In this document: one piece after another, positions 31,773 through 43,056 of the stretch
How the letters are laid out: each line of letters starts with the position of its first letter
Numbering within the stretch: the stretch's first letter is position 1
Assembly: GCA_015179125.1 (NCBI GenBank)
Contig: WHVA01000036.1
Location: 310,001-374,000, forward strand
Reading direction: 5' to 3'
DNA length: 64,000 nucleotides
DNA from: Gautieria morchelliformis
Lineage: Eukaryota; Basidiomycota; Agaricomycetes; Gomphales; Gomphaceae
Program-made: the position numbers and the translations under genes
The notes under the pieces: model-generated
The model's database searches: none
What the model saw: only the letters and a program-made list of their open reading frames with translations
What the model was told of the DNA's origin: nothing

Positions 31773-32968
31773 ATGGACAGCGACGGGCTGAACTCCGTGC
31801 TGGGAGAGCCTGTATATTCGTCTTACGGTGCACAACATGTCCCCCCTCCCTCGTCTTTATATTCACTAATAGCCATATTCTTGCCGACACTTGCTTACCT
31901 TACATCTCATTCGATGAATGATATTCGTGAGCATGTTTGTTCATTCGCATCCAGTCATTTATCTCAGATATGCACACAGGAATTTCTATCGTAGCCATTC
32001 TCATGAACATCGCCATTTCCGGTTCAAATGCAAGCCAGGACGCTATAGGTGTGTGCCTTCCATTCCTGCGGAACGCGAGACTCGATGGTGCCTTTCATCA
32101 CTACAGCCCCCAGCCTGGATAATTACGAGGCCGCACGTGAGCTATGCATCTGTATCCTGTATCACCACCATGAGCTTCCCTCGCAGCCTTTTCCACAAAG
32201 CTCGCCATGTCTGGCTCCAGTGCAAGTCAGGGAGCCATGGGTGTGTACATCACTCCAGAACATGGGAATTGATTGTAACATCCCCTCCTGGCAGCTTTCG
32301 GCCTGGACAATGGCGAAGCCGCAGGTGAACCATGCATTTTGTATCCTGTATAATCATTGATATCATATACAGAAGACATCCTAGATGTTGCTTCTTCTAA
32401 CAATTTTGGGCCACAAGCATCCGACAAGCTTCCCCATGATGCTTCCCTCGCAATTAATCCTGGCGCATTCCTCAGACCTACCGAACACAACCTCGTACAG
32501 CTCTACCCCATCGCCGCGGCAGCTGACCTCCAACAGTATATCATCACGGTCAAAGCCAACGGTGTCACAAAGTGCTGGTGCAACTTTATTCAGCCGGGTT
32601 CCCCATGTCACTTCATTGGCACCAGGAACCAGGTCCAATCTCACATTCGCCGGGCCCACCTTCAGGAGTTGAAACCCTTCAAGTGCACATGGTACGTCTA
32701 TCACTAGCCGTGAGCTTTGGGGACTTTCGTTCCGATCAACTTCTCACAGCGGAAAGTACTTTGTGGGTAGGCCTGAAGGGATTCGTCATGTGACTACTAA
32801 GAACAAAGGCAATATCTATGAGTGTGGTGTTTGGTAGGCACATTATGCCGCTCTGTTTAGTTTGCGTGTTCAAAGATATCTTATTTCACCAGTCACACTC
32901 GTTATGCCCGGAAAGATTACCGGAACAAACATGCGAAGAGGTGCCTCACGAAAAGCAAGAAGGAGTAA
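31773..32968 (+). CDS. C2H2 zinc-finger protein ZF2, diverged paralogue with exon duplication
   Basis: Model: 31773-31926, 31968-32048, 32107-32136, 32187-32240, 32295-32324, 32373-32691, 32750-32833, 32893-32968; 828 nt, 275 residues, open throughout. Exons of 81, 30 and 84 nt match the other copies in length and phase although the protein is strongly diverged. Exons 4-5 (54 and 30 nt) repeat the design of exons 2-3, including SNASQDA / SSASQGA and PSLDN / FGLDN, so an exon pair was duplicated internally. Fingers: CHFIGTRNQVQSHIRRAH; CTCGKYFVGRPEGIRH; CGVCHTRYARKDYRNKHAKR. A 45-nt stretch in exon 1 could be a further intron (divisible by three, so undecided). Likely a nuclear DNA-binding protein. 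Confidence 0.68.
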
Positions 32969-34012
32969 ATGTATCTTGTTTTGCTCATGTCAGCGTCGTG
33001 TAGTCTCCAATGCGATAACGTTTGTGTTTTGAATTTGATGTATTTGATGTATTACGATCTATTTTACAAGCGATTCCGACAAACACCGTTGTCTGGGTTC
33101 TCTGGACGAGCGAGGTGTGTGACAGCGGCAGTGAGCGTAATTCTCTTGCTACTTTGGGACACTGGGAGATCGTGGGAATATATATATATATATATGCGAA
33201 CCTTCTTGCCGACATTTTTTCGGGTTTTTTGCTGTGGCCAATAACTCTAATCCGAGCAAGGGGTTGCCATTTCAGCCCAGTAATACACCCATCACCGGGC
33301 CTAGAGCTGATCGTCAGCCCCGCGAAAAGATAGTTGTGGCCATATGGTAGTTACGTAATCTCGCAGGTTCTTCCCCTGGCAGCTGATTCTTGATGATGCC
33401 ACGATACCTGGTGGCACTACTGCTCCATGGGTCCATCGCTAGCGCTACCATCGCTGGCGCTGCTACCTCATGTCCAAGAACTGGCCTGCTGTCTGAATTG
33501 GGCCAATATCTCTCATGCCAATCGGAGGCGCTGTCTCGCGCCAGGCTGAGACTTGTTTGCATTTGAGACCCTATCATTGAGGAGAGCTAACCGGCCGCTG
33601 GGATATGTCTGTCCGTTCTCTGCCAAGATCGCAAGGTACGCCGCCCCCATTGCCTTCTGCAAGTTACTCATGCCGATATTCTATCAGATTTGTGGAACAC
33701 CATTTGAAGCCCATGCTCGGCTCAGGGGAAAATACGACGGGAAAGTGAGAGTTATAGTCCGTGGTCGTGCTGACACGGTGAAGTCGGGAACACCCGAGGT
33801 CACGTGACCCATACCCTCCGTTTCCCTCGCTCGTTCGTCCAAGGCCGATTACGTATTGTCCTGCTTAGACCAAAATAGTTCAGTGGCGGTTACCCCCTTG
33901 GACGCAACCCTCTCGGATTATGCACTATTATGCAGTATTGCTGCGACTTTGTGGGAAGATCGTGTCGACACTTACACCTACTCTAATGATAATTTGCGAC
34001 GCGGCCCGGGTC
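32969..34012. other. Intergenic between ZF2 and ZF3
   Basis: No gene recognised. A (TA)n tract lies near 33178-33196. From about 33885 the sequence is the conserved ZF upstream region, also seen at 25990 and 35970. Confidence 0.5.
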
Positions 34013-34041
34013 GCGACGAGAATGCAATCGCGCCTCGTCGC
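34013..34041. promoter_or_regulatory. Promoter dyad of ZF3
   Basis: GCGACGAG, 13-nt spacer, CTCGTCGC; 104 bp upstream of TATATAA at 34145. Confidence 0.6.
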
Positions 34042-34122
34042 TTTCTTAAAGTGTGTTTGCATATATCAGACCTCAGAACCTTAACTGCCTTGATATGAGC
34101 ACTTCCTGCCAGACGTGGAGGC

Positions 34123-34151
34123 GCGCTGGCTTTGCGATCCCGTGTATATAA
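34123..34151 (+). promoter_or_regulatory. ZF3 core promoter
   Basis: GCGCTGGCTTT (34123-34133) and TATATAA (34145-34151), 87 bp before the ATG. Confidence 0.55.
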
Positions 34152-34237
34152 TGCTTGTGCCCTACTGCTCATCCTATCATCGTTTCATTCCCCCCATTGT
34201 CTACTAGTATCACAGAGCAGCTCATCCAAAACCATCC

Positions 34238-35306
34238 ATGCACCCATCCGAGAGCTCCATTCCCAGCGACAACTTAAACTTCACCTTGGACGAGCATGCG
34301 CCATGGCTAACCAATGGTTCGTCTCAACATGTCGCTCCTTATGTTCCCTCACACCTCGTGTTCCTGCCGTCATAGATGTTGATCATTCTCATACAGCAAA
34401 TGATACTCGTGAGTGTGCTGATTCATTCTCACCTAGTTACTCGCCTCAGAGATGCACGCAGCACCTGACCTCACAGTCTTTCTCCCAGACATCGCCCCCT
34501 CTGTTTTCACTGCCGTCCAGGACATTTTTGGTATTTGATTCTATCGCTGGCAGAGCACGAGACCTGAATTACATCACCCTCACTGCAGCTCCCAGCCTGG
34601 ACAAAGAAGATGCAGCTGGTAGGTCTTGCACGTTGCATCCTGGCACACCAATAGTCATCATTGATACCGCATACATCAGAGAACCTCACGGGAATAGAAG
34701 ATAACCCTAGTATTTCTTCCAGATTTACTGTGTAAAAATTTCATCTTCTCATGGTGATTCTTCACAAGCGTCCGGCCAGTTTGGTCCGAGTATTCCCCCT
34801 GCCGTCACTCCCGGACATCGCCAACACATCTACATCCCGGTTGGCACCATTGCGAAGACATCCGAACTTAAAGGGTACATCACCACGACCAAAGTCGAGG
34901 GCCAGACACACCATCGTTGTAACGACCCGAGCTGTTCCCACCAAGGTCACTTCGACACGAGGCGAGAGGCCATATCTCACATTCGCCGCATCCATCTGAA
35001 GGAGCTGAAGCCCTTCATATGCATCACCTGGTACGTCTACCTCAATCCCTAGGCCTTCTGAGTTTCATCCTTATTGATCTTGCAGTGGAAAATACTTTGC
35101 GCACAAACAGGATGTGAGCCGTCACGTCAATGCGAAGAACCGAGGCAAGATCTTCGAGTGTACTATCTGGTAAGCATCCTGTTGCTCTTCCCTTGTAGTT
35201 TGGATATTCATGTTTTCTACCCACCAGCCATGAGCGGTATGCTCGTAAAGATTACCGTGATATGCATGCAAGGCGCTGCCTCACGAAAAGCAAGCAGGTG
35301 AAATAA
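34238..35306 (+). CDS. C2H2 zinc-finger protein ZF3, eight exons
   Basis: Model: 34238-34316, 34376-34408, 34450-34530, 34589-34618, 34680-34709, 34769-35030, 35086-35169, 35228-35306; 678 nt, 225 residues. All phases and exon lengths agree with ZF1 and ZF4 (exon 6 is one codon shorter than in ZF1). N-terminal FTLDEHAPWLTN and LTVFLPDIAPSVF; fingers CNDPSCSHQGHFDTRREAIS-HIRRIH, CITCGKYFAHKQDVSRH and CTICHERYARKDYRDMHARR. The unit 33885-35460 is a segmental duplicate of 35970-37500. The function as a transcription regulator is inferred from the finger domain only. Confidence 0.78.
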
Positions 35307-35684
35307 GGGTTTAGTAATGTGATTCGATTATGTCTATGTTGGAGAAGTACATCCGCCAATGCGGTGGCGTTTTTGATGAATTCCTGTATTTACGTCAGAC
35401 TCTAGGAAAGCACTGTCGATACATATATATTCCGTAGAGGTTTATTGGCCGTTTGCACGGATTGGCCAGATGCCAGAAACTCACTGCGAAGAGCAGGTAT
35501 AGGAGGACGGGGGAGGTGTGCCGCGGAACGCAGGTGGAGAGGGAAGAGAATCGCCAATTGGAATGGGGAAGTGGGTAACAGAGGGGAAGAAACTGTGAAG
35601 GAAGGTTCACTTGCAGTGAAATGGATGACGACAGCGGAAAGACAGCGCTTGTCCTTGGCGAGCCTGGGGACACGTGTGGGTAAT
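35307..35684. other. ZF3 3' flank and duplicated segment
   Basis: Shared ZF 3' flank up to about 35460 (GTTTATTGGCCGTTTGCACGG), then a copy of the 30000-30240 segment (35455-35650). No gene seen. Confidence 0.5.
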
Positions 35685-35725
35685 TACACAGCCCACCATA
35701 CCCACTGGGTATGGTGGGCTGTGTA
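35685..35725. repeat. 41-nt perfect palindrome
   Basis: TACACAGCCCACCATACCCA, one central C, then the exact 20-nt reverse complement. A 20-bp stem with a single-base loop cannot fold as such in RNA, but it can extrude as a cruciform in DNA or form a hairpin with the innermost pairs open. Confidence 0.85.
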
Positions 35726-35738
35726 CGGCGCGAGGAGA

Positions 35739-35912
35739 GCCAGACTCCGGGGTAGCGGGTGCGATGGTGCGATGATGGGACTGATGGGCATATACCGTGG
35801 GGAAACTCAATTCAGGGGGGCCAGACTCCGGGGTAGCGGGTGCGATGGGGCGATGATGGGACTGATGGGCATGATGGGACTGATGGGCATACCGTGGGGA
35901 AACTCAATTCAG
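35739..35912. repeat. 81-bp tandem repeat
   Basis: Two copies starting GCCAGACTCCGGGGTAGCGG at 35739 and 35820. Each contains ATGATGGGACTGATGGGC, itself doubled in the second copy. Frame-neutral length in a long plus-strand ORF, but no known protein. Confidence 0.8.
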
Positions 35913-36095
35913 TGGCGATACAGGCAAAGCACATATCGCCTTCCAGTAGGAATGTGGGAAATTGGTTACTGTCAGGTCATCACCCCTTGGACACAACCCT
36001 CGCGGATTATGTGCTATTATGCAGTATTGCTGCAACTTTGTGGGCAAATCGTGTCGACACTTACGCCTACTCTAATAATAATTTGCGACTCGGTC

Positions 36096-36124
36096 GCGAC
36101 GAGGATACAATCCCGCCTCGTCGC
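36096..36124. promoter_or_regulatory. Promoter dyad of ZF4
   Basis: GCGACGAG, 13-nt spacer, CTCGTCGC; 104 bp upstream of TATATAA at 36228. Confidence 0.6.
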
Positions 36125-36205
36125 TTTCTTAAAGTGTGTTTGCATATATATGTCCCCAGAACCTTAACTGCCTTGATATGAGCACTTCCTGCCAGACGTG
36201 GAAGC

Positions 36206-36234
36206 GCGCTGGCTTTGCAATCCCGTGTATATAA
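36206..36234 (+). promoter_or_regulatory. ZF4 core promoter
   Basis: GCGCTGGCTTT (36206-36216) and TATATAA (36228-36234), 87 bp before the ATG. Confidence 0.55.
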
Positions 36235-36320
36235 TGCTTGTGTCCTACGGCTCATCCTATCATCGTTTCATTCCCCCCATTGTCTACTAGTATCACAGAG
36301 CAGCTCATCCAAAACCATCC

Positions 36321-37385
36321 ATGCAACCATCCGAGAGCTCCATTCCCAGCGACAACTTAAACTTCACCTTGGACGAGCATGCGCCATGGCTAACCAATGG
36401 TTCGTCTCAACATGTCGCTCCTCGTCATTATGTTCCCTCACACCTCGTGTTCCTGCCGTCATAGATGTTAATCATTCTCATACAGCAAACGATACTCGTG
36501 AGTGTGCTGATTCATTCTCATCTAGTTATTCATCTCAGAGATGCACACAGCACCTGACCTCACAGTCTTTCTCCCGGACATCGCCCACTCTGGTTTCACT
36601 GCGGGCCAGAACATTTTTGGTATTTGATTTTATCGGTGGCAGAGCACGAGAACTGAATTACATCACCCTCACTGCAGCTCCCAGCCTGGACAAAGGAGAT
36701 GCCGCTGGTAAGCCTTGCATGTTGTGTCACATCAATAGTCATCACTGATACCGCGTACATCAGAGAACCTCACGGAAATAGAAGATAACCCTAGTATGTC
36801 TTCCAGATGTACTGTGTATAATTTTCATCTCCTCATGGTGATTCTTCACAAGCGTCCGGCCAGCTTCTTCCGGGTATTCCTCCTGCCGTCACTCACGGAC
36901 ATCGCCAACACATCTATATGCCGGTTGGCACCATTGCGAAGACATCCGAACTTAAAGCGTACATTACCACGACCAAAGTCGAGGGCCAGACACACCATCG
37001 TTGTAATGATCCGACCTGTTCCCACCAAGGTCACTTCGACACGAGGCGAGAGGCCATATCTCACATTCGCCGCGTCCACCTTAAGGAGCTGAAGCCCTTC
37101 ATATGTATCACCTGGTACGTCTATCTCAATCCCTAGTCATTGCGGGTGTTTATCCTTTTTGATCTTGCAGTGGAAAATACTTTGCGCACAAACAGGATGC
37201 GAGCCGTCACGTCAATGCGAAGAACCGAGGCAAGATCTTCGAGTGTACTATCTGGTAAGCATACTGTTACTCTTCCCTTGTAGCTTGGGTATTCATGTTT
37301 TCTACCCACCAGCCACGAGCGGTATGCTCGTAAAGATTACCGTGATATGCATGCAAGGCGCTGCCTCACGAAAAGCAAGCAGTGA
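36321..37385 (+). CDS. C2H2 zinc-finger protein ZF4, eight exons
   Basis: Model: 36321-36399, 36465-36497, 36539-36619, 36678-36707, 36764-36793, 36853-37114, 37171-37254, 37313-37385; 672 nt, 223 residues, open. Compared with ZF1 and ZF3 it starts MQPS for MHPS, and a one-base loss near the end (CAGTGA for CAGGTGA) makes it stop two codons early. Three finger modules as in ZF1. Its 5' and 3' flanks are those of ZF3, so the pair arose by segmental duplication; the two proteins differ at scattered residues only. DNA-binding role inferred. Confidence 0.78.
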
Positions 37386-37499
37386 AATAAGAGTTTGATA
37401 GTCTGGTTCGATTATGTCTATGCCGTAGCAGTACATCCGCCAATGCGAAAACGGTGGTGTTTTTGATGAAGCTCTCGTATTCTATCAGACCTTGTCGAT

Positions 37500-38070
37500 A
37501 AAGAACGAAAGGAGCTAACCTCAAGTCAGTCAGTGAAATGCCCAGAAGCGCGTTCACACACCACCCGCTGTCCCTTTCGCCCAGGCAGAGTATGAATCCT
37601 TCCACCTGTGATTGTGGTAACAGGCTTCGGGAATGGGATGACATTATTTGTCCCCACCTGGAATGTACCATGAGTGACAATGGAACAAAGTCTGAATACT
37701 TCCTTGACGACCGCTTGCAGGGGCATGTGGTCAAACACAGATTATTCAAACGGTTCCAACGCCAAGCCTCGGCACTCCCTAGAACATCCGAGACTTCTGC
37801 ATGCACTTGCTCTTGAACAGAAGGGGCGCGGGCGAGTCCATAAAATGTAAAGCTTAGGGTGTTGCATGACATCTTGTCCAAGCCTTTGACGGTCATCATG
37901 ACACAATGGCAGGAACTGGTACTGCTTACATCCTGCGACGACCTAGGGGGCATGATGAGTGGGTTACCGAATGGAATCTCTTAAAGCGTACGTGAGCTGC
38001 TCGTAGATCTCTTCCTCCGTCATCCGCTCGAGCATCCCTCCTGCCGAAGGGGTGAAATCCTGCACCTGAC
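37500..38070 (-). pseudogene. Cytochrome P450 relic
   Basis: Minus-strand pieces in different frames give the I-helix to K-helix region of a fungal P450: MLERMTEEEIYEQ near 38000, SCNTLSFTFYGLARAPSVQE near 37840, then PLQAVVKEVFRLCSIVTHGT near 37710 (K-helix ExxR, here EVFR) and VIPFPKPVTTITGGRIHTLP near 37630. The heme-binding Cys region and N-terminus are absent. The frames are separated by small indels or lost introns. P450s are haem monooxygenases of the ER; this copy cannot be functional. Confidence 0.65.
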
Positions 38071-38212
38071 ACCCGTTCAGGAACATCACCCAGCAAGTGT
38101 TGACGACCTGTTTGTTGTCAGTCCCAGTCTTTCCACATCTCCATCTACACCTGGATCATCCTCGTTCTCCCTTCCGAACGTCTCTGAAGCACAATCCCAT
38201 TCCTCTTCGTCA

Positions 38213-38840
38213 ATGTTCACCCTTCCACAGCTCCCTCTTCCCTCGGAGGCTTTTTTCCATTCCAGCGATCTTCCATTATCAAAAGGCCCTATAGTTCCCG
38301 ATTCATCAAGGATGCCTCTGTCGAACCAGTTGGCTATGACCCACAGGTCAATAAGTACTGGCTCTCATCCTCAGTCGCGTAAGTCATTCCGATATATCCT
38401 ACTATAGTTATCAGCTAACAACCGTATTTTTAGCTACTATGAGTGACTATTCAGGCAGTATACCAACCACACCTCGCTCCAGACATAACTTGCACGAAAG
38501 GGTAACTATCATGCCTGGTAAGTAACATATTGTTTCTTATCAGAAACAAGACTAACTTGTTTCCATCAAGGAGACCGTATGTTTGGTGATACATCATGTC
38601 TGTGGGAGCCGCCTGACCCACATCTGGTAGCAGTTTACAACCGCCATGTGCCTCCTTTGCGTGGCTCTGAGCTGGAGGACGCACTTGCCGCCCTACGCTC
38701 GAACAAAGGGGTTGATAGTGCAACATTTTGGAGGATGTTTGATATGTGTAACTGTAATCAGTTCTTCACGAAGGAAGTCCTGCATTGTGTGCATGGGCCG
38801 CAGTGCCCAGTGTGGGTTTACGGCAATAATCCTGCCATTT
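38213..38840 (+). CDS. Hypothetical protein, three exons
   Basis: Model: 38213-38379 (the true start may lie upstream, as the frame stays open), an intron with GTAAGT donor and TTTTTAG acceptor, an exon from about 38434 to 38518 (TMSDYSGSIPTTPRS ... IMPG), an intron with GTAAGT donor and CATCAAG acceptor, and a last exon from about 38572 to 38840. All junctions keep the frame. The protein is Ser/Pro-rich at the N-terminus and Cys-containing at the end (MCNCNQFFTKEVLHCVHGPQ), ending NNPAI. I do not recognise the family. GTAAGT donors support a real spliced gene. Confidence 0.45.
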
Positions 38841-39229
38841 AGTCTTTCGTCTTGTTTTTCTTCCGTACTCTTGCTCTCCAACCCCCACTCTCAAAGATTT
38901 CTTGAATGTCTGCTACTCTCCAACAATTTCTTGGATGTATATATGAGAGTAGCTACAAAGAATTGGAACTGCTTCTTGTCGTATTATAAAGACCCAGCCA
39001 CATATGGAGAAGTGTACATCATACACTTTGCGGAATAGGTTTCTTAGTACTATTAATTAAAAAATTTTGTGTTGAATAATTACTGTGGTCTTGGACAAAG
39101 CTACCCTAACGGTCCGCATGCGATGCCTTGCAACGTTGGTTGCGTTCAGGAGATGGAGGCAGCAGTCGCTTGACCGGCAACTCTGAAAGACCATCTGAGG
39201 CACCAAACACATGCTATCATGAATAATAT
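38841..39229. other. Intergenic
   Basis: No gene recognised; the first part is probably the 3' UTR of the small gene at 38213. Minus-strand GTGTAAG donor and TGCCTCAG acceptor near 39200-39270 belong to the SWIM relic. Confidence 0.4.
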
Positions 39230-40360
39230 CAGCTCATTCTTTCCTTGTAGGATAGAGAGCACTTACACTATGAGTACTTGCTGTTGCTGGCACAGCTAGT
39301 GCACGCAACTCAGGCACAGTGAATTGGCCAGTCATCTGCCTAACACCTATAGCGAGCCTTGAACACACATCTTCAAGCTTGGATAGGTCAGCGAGATCAG
39401 TTTGAGAGAGTGGGAAAATTGGGGTCTGATGTGCATCATCCGTGAAGTTTGGGAAGGTTTACGTGCGCAAAGTGCTTGATCTTATCAAGCACTTGGTGAC
39501 GGACACCTTCGGTGGCAGTGGTACTTGACCCCTCGGGCTGAATAGGAAAACATAAATATATACCATTTAGATCATTAGCCCAATTTGTTTTACTCACTTC
39601 ATCTGTCTTTTTGGTGTGGGAGTCACCGTCCGATTCTGAGCTGTCGATGTCAGACTCAGGTGGTTTGTGTGACTCACTATCGTCATCCTCCATGGTTTGC
39701 AATAACCAGGTGTTGGTGTGATTAGAAAGAGTCACTGATGCACTGGATGGTGCATCAGTGTGATCATTGGTGGTATCAGGAGCGGCAGCGAGCAATGTCG
39801 TAGGTACTGTAAAGCACTGCCTATAGATGGTCCGCGCGTCATCTTCATTTGTGGGGAAATGGAAAGGATAGGTCGCTGGGGCAAGTGATCCTGATTCAGT
39901 CAGCTTTGGAATTGCAAGCCGCAATGCCCACAAATGCTTGCATGCACCACGGTTCTGACTGAAGGCTGGGCAAGGAATGGCGACCACGCTTGCCCATAGC
40001 GGATAAAGGCTAAATTCCAGCCAAATCCCATTCTGAAGGCGAGCTGTCATCTACACACCAGCAGCCAAAGGAAGAGGCTACTACGTACACGTCGCTCAAT
40101 AGAGGAAAGCCACGTCGATCGGAATAAATGGAAGATCGTTTCTCAAACAGGCTGTAAGCGGCTGCATGTGTCCACGAGCGGAAAAGGGGGAAACGCGAGT
40201 GTTCAGCGAAGTCGACAGTGTGGAGCAACAAGGCACTTACCTGAGTTTTGATATGGCGTTTTGCGTCGAGTGTGGACGTAGGCAGGGCATGTTCGTGACC
40301 TCCTTGAACAGCGAAGGGGATAGATGGAGTCTGGAGCAGTTTCTGCGGCATGGAAGACAT
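39230..40360 (-). pseudogene. SWIM zinc-finger protein relic
   Basis: Minus strand, near 39960: CPAFSQNRGACKHLWALRLA, the C-x(n)-C-x-H end of a SWIM finger as found in MULE-type transposases and their domesticated relatives in mushrooms (from memory). A 60-nt intron at 39538-39597 (donor GTGAGT, acceptor TATTCAG) joins KKTDE to PEGSSTTATEG. An acidic Ser/Asp stretch lies between. After LPKLHG near 39440 the frame ends, and a continuation (FTDDAHQTPIFPLSQTDLAD) lies in another frame, so a frameshift is likely. The upstream piece 40010-40360 is in a third frame. Probably a decayed transposase-derived gene. Confidence 0.5.
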
Positions 40361-40439
40361 GGTGGTTGGAAATGGTTCCTATGGACCTTTATGGTCTCTT
40401 AGCGTCGGACGCGTCAATGACGTGTCCATGTAATCTCAG

Positions 40440-41576
40440 ATCGGGGTGAGTTAATTTAGATGGTGTGAGTAGCCGATAGAAGGCCGGAGGTATGCATCAC
40501 TGATGAGCTGAGCTGGAGGTATGGGGCCTTTCATATACTTATGCATCTACGAGAACAAAGGTCAATTAAGGTACATAAAGAGCGAAAGAACAAGGCGCAC
40601 GCAGTGAGGAATGGCCGTGACGGCGGCCAACACTGCCCTGGTAGACGACTCGTAGACAGTCATTCGATTTCACGGTTTCAATAGAAAGTAGGGTCCCGAT
40701 GACATGGCCAGCACGAGCACAGCCCGAAATGCGTCTATGTGCATACCGAGAATGGATTGTGTACACAGCCTGTCGCTGCATCACGCGGAAGTTGTCCTGG
40801 AAACTACCGGACGCAGTAACATGGTTAGTCAGCTTGAGCTGACCTTGGCCCGAAGAAGCTTCCGTCCTCTGACTAGCATACCCACCAACCCGTCCACCTC
40901 CCGCTAGCAGGTCATGAGCTCCTTAGTGGCCTCTGTTCAGGTAGCTAAAGGCACTGTTCATGCACGTAGACCATTTATTCCAGCTAGTGCCATAAGGCTC
41001 AGAGGTAGCGAACCCTAAACAGAACTGGAAGGGCGAGCGGTAGGGGTAGCGGTATCCCCCTGACAAGAGCTTTCTTCGGCTTGAAACCGCTGCACATCCG
41101 CCTCCCCTAGTAGCCCTCTTCCCTAGCTAACAGAGCCCAATCTTCAGAGACGGCTGCCTGCAGCGGGTGCAAAGGTTGTGGTCTGCCCATGCCGTTCGAA
41201 GTCCGGAAAGCGGTGCCAAGGCTCCGAGCTGCCAAGGCTCCGAGCGGAAAGCGATGCCAACGCTGTGAGTACTGTTACGCTCCGAGGATGCTTCTGGAAT
41301 ACTGCGGCACTACCATGCATGGCCCTAAATCTTACTGTAAATAGGTACTCGAACGCGCCCAGTACTGACTCAGACACGGGTCACCCTTGCGCGCGAACAT
41401 CTCTGGTTAGTCTGGGTTGTAATTCTCAACTTACTGCATTAGCAGACATCTGTAATATTGATGCCTAGTTTTTTTTTTTTAAATTTCCAACCTTCAGAAA
41501 TATGGGTATTCCGGAATTACGGGAGGACGATTATAGTAATATTGGCTTATTGGAAACTGGAGAAGCACCCGCTGGG
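40440..41576. other. Intergenic, no gene recognised
   Basis: No conserved motif on either strand. A short local repeat (CCAAGGCTCCGAG twice near 41215-41245) and a T11 run near 41468 are the only structure seen. Confidence 0.45.
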
Positions 41577-41777
41577 TGTTAGTAATCGGGACGATGACCA
41601 CTTAGCCGGAAGTTCGAGATCGCTCTCGACTCCGGGTTGCTGGTGCACCGGCATCGCATCGGCACAGCAGCTCGAAGAGATTGGTAATACAATGGACTTC
41701 ATATTTTGTATATAAAGGCAGAACGATCTCAAGTAGATCGTAGTATAACAGACTATTATTTACTCCTTCGTTCCACA
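41577..41777 (+). repeat. copia-C 5' LTR
   Basis: 201 bp, the copia-B LTR with an internal deletion of about 25 bp after GGGACGATGACC. Followed directly by PBS GGTTATGGGCCCC. Confidence 0.92.
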
Positions 41778-41868
41778 GGTTATGGGCCCCGGCCATAACT
41801 AAAACTACTACAGACCTAGCTTACTCCAACTACGCTCTATACTCCAACGACTCAATAACCAATCGACG

Positions 41869-43056
41869 ATGTCGAGTAGCAACAACACGTACAAGATCGA
41901 CCCCTTGAACGGGGATAATTACGCGGCGTGGCGCCAGCGGCTCGAGTGGATACTCGATGACTTAGATCTGTGGGACGTGGCTATCGGCAGGGAGACGGAA
42001 CCGAGACCGGCAGATGCTGACAATGTCACTGCGACCGAGCAGCAGGAGATCAACGATTGGAGAAGGAAAGACAAAAAGGCTAGAAAAGAGATTTGCCTCA
42101 GAGTTGCCGATGAACAACTAGTTTACATCAATCAGACGATGTCTGCATTTGCTGTATGGACTAGTTTACAAGCGATATTCGAATCAAAGGGAGCCGTGGG
42201 GATTGTAAATCTCCGAAGAGATTTCTTCCGGACACTTGCCGAGGACGGCGCGAACATGGAGGAGCACGTACGCAAGCTCCGCGGCATTCAACAGGAACTG
42301 AATGTGCGGGGACATTACATCAGTGACACCGAGTTCTTGAACACGTTGCTGACGTCATTACCAGATTCTTGGTCGGCATTTATTACGGCAGTAAACGCCA
42401 GTGGAGCCGGGACAACAGCTGATATATTAATAGCTCGGGTCCTCGATGAGGATTGAGCACGGAAAGCTGGATCGGCACGGCAGACGGCGCTTAAGGCGCA
42501 ACAACGTCACAGGTCCAAAAAAGATGACTCAGGAGCAACAAAGGGAAAATGCCGAAATTGCGGTAAGAAGGGTCATTACGTGAAGGACTGTTGGGCGAAA
42601 GGTGGCGGCAAGGAGGGCCAAGCACCAAAATGGTTCAAATCAGGGAACAAAGAAACAGTCAAACAAGCGGAAGAAAAGGACTTCGTGTTTGTATCTAAGG
42701 AGGTAGCATACAGTGCTATATCTGCATCCGACTGGCTAGCCGATTCAGCGGCAACAACACATATAGCTCGAAGCCGAAACGATCTCGCTAGCTATGCCGA
42801 GGAACCATCAGAAATTGAAGGAATTTCACCCGGTGCGGTACTACATACACAAGGCCGAGGCACTATATACATGGAATTCAAGATCGGCACCAAGACGAAC
42901 ACGATCGAACTACGTGACGTCAAGCATGCACCGGATGCACCGAACAACCTTATCAGCGTAGGGCGTCTAACTGATAAGGGCAACACGGCCACATTTTCAG
43001 GCACCGGCGTCGAATTCAAATCACGTGCCGGAGTTACCTTCGCACAGGGACAGAAT
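41869..43056 (+). pseudogene. copia-C gag-protease fragment
   Basis: Same family as copia-B: Gag from MSSSNNTYK at 41869, knuckle CRNCGKKGHYVKDC near 42550, protease DSAATTHIA near 42745. CGA to TGA at 42454-42456 (LDED-stop). The sequence ends near 43056 in FAQGQ, where it switches within GACAGAA to a different copia family. Everything downstream of the protease is missing. Confidence 0.92.

Noticed and set aside
34132-34704. 190-codon plus ORF read as a single-exon gene
   Set aside because: It crosses splice sites conserved among ZF1, ZF3 and ZF4; the spliced model gives a longer common protein with fingers.
35739-35912. Tandem repeat as part of a real coding exon (ORF 35445-36167)
   Set aside because: The ORF runs into the conserved ZF4 promoter and has no recognisable domain.
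41160-41300. Possible tRNA gene in a GC-rich stretch
   Set aside because: No A/B box pair or cloverleaf could be built by eye.
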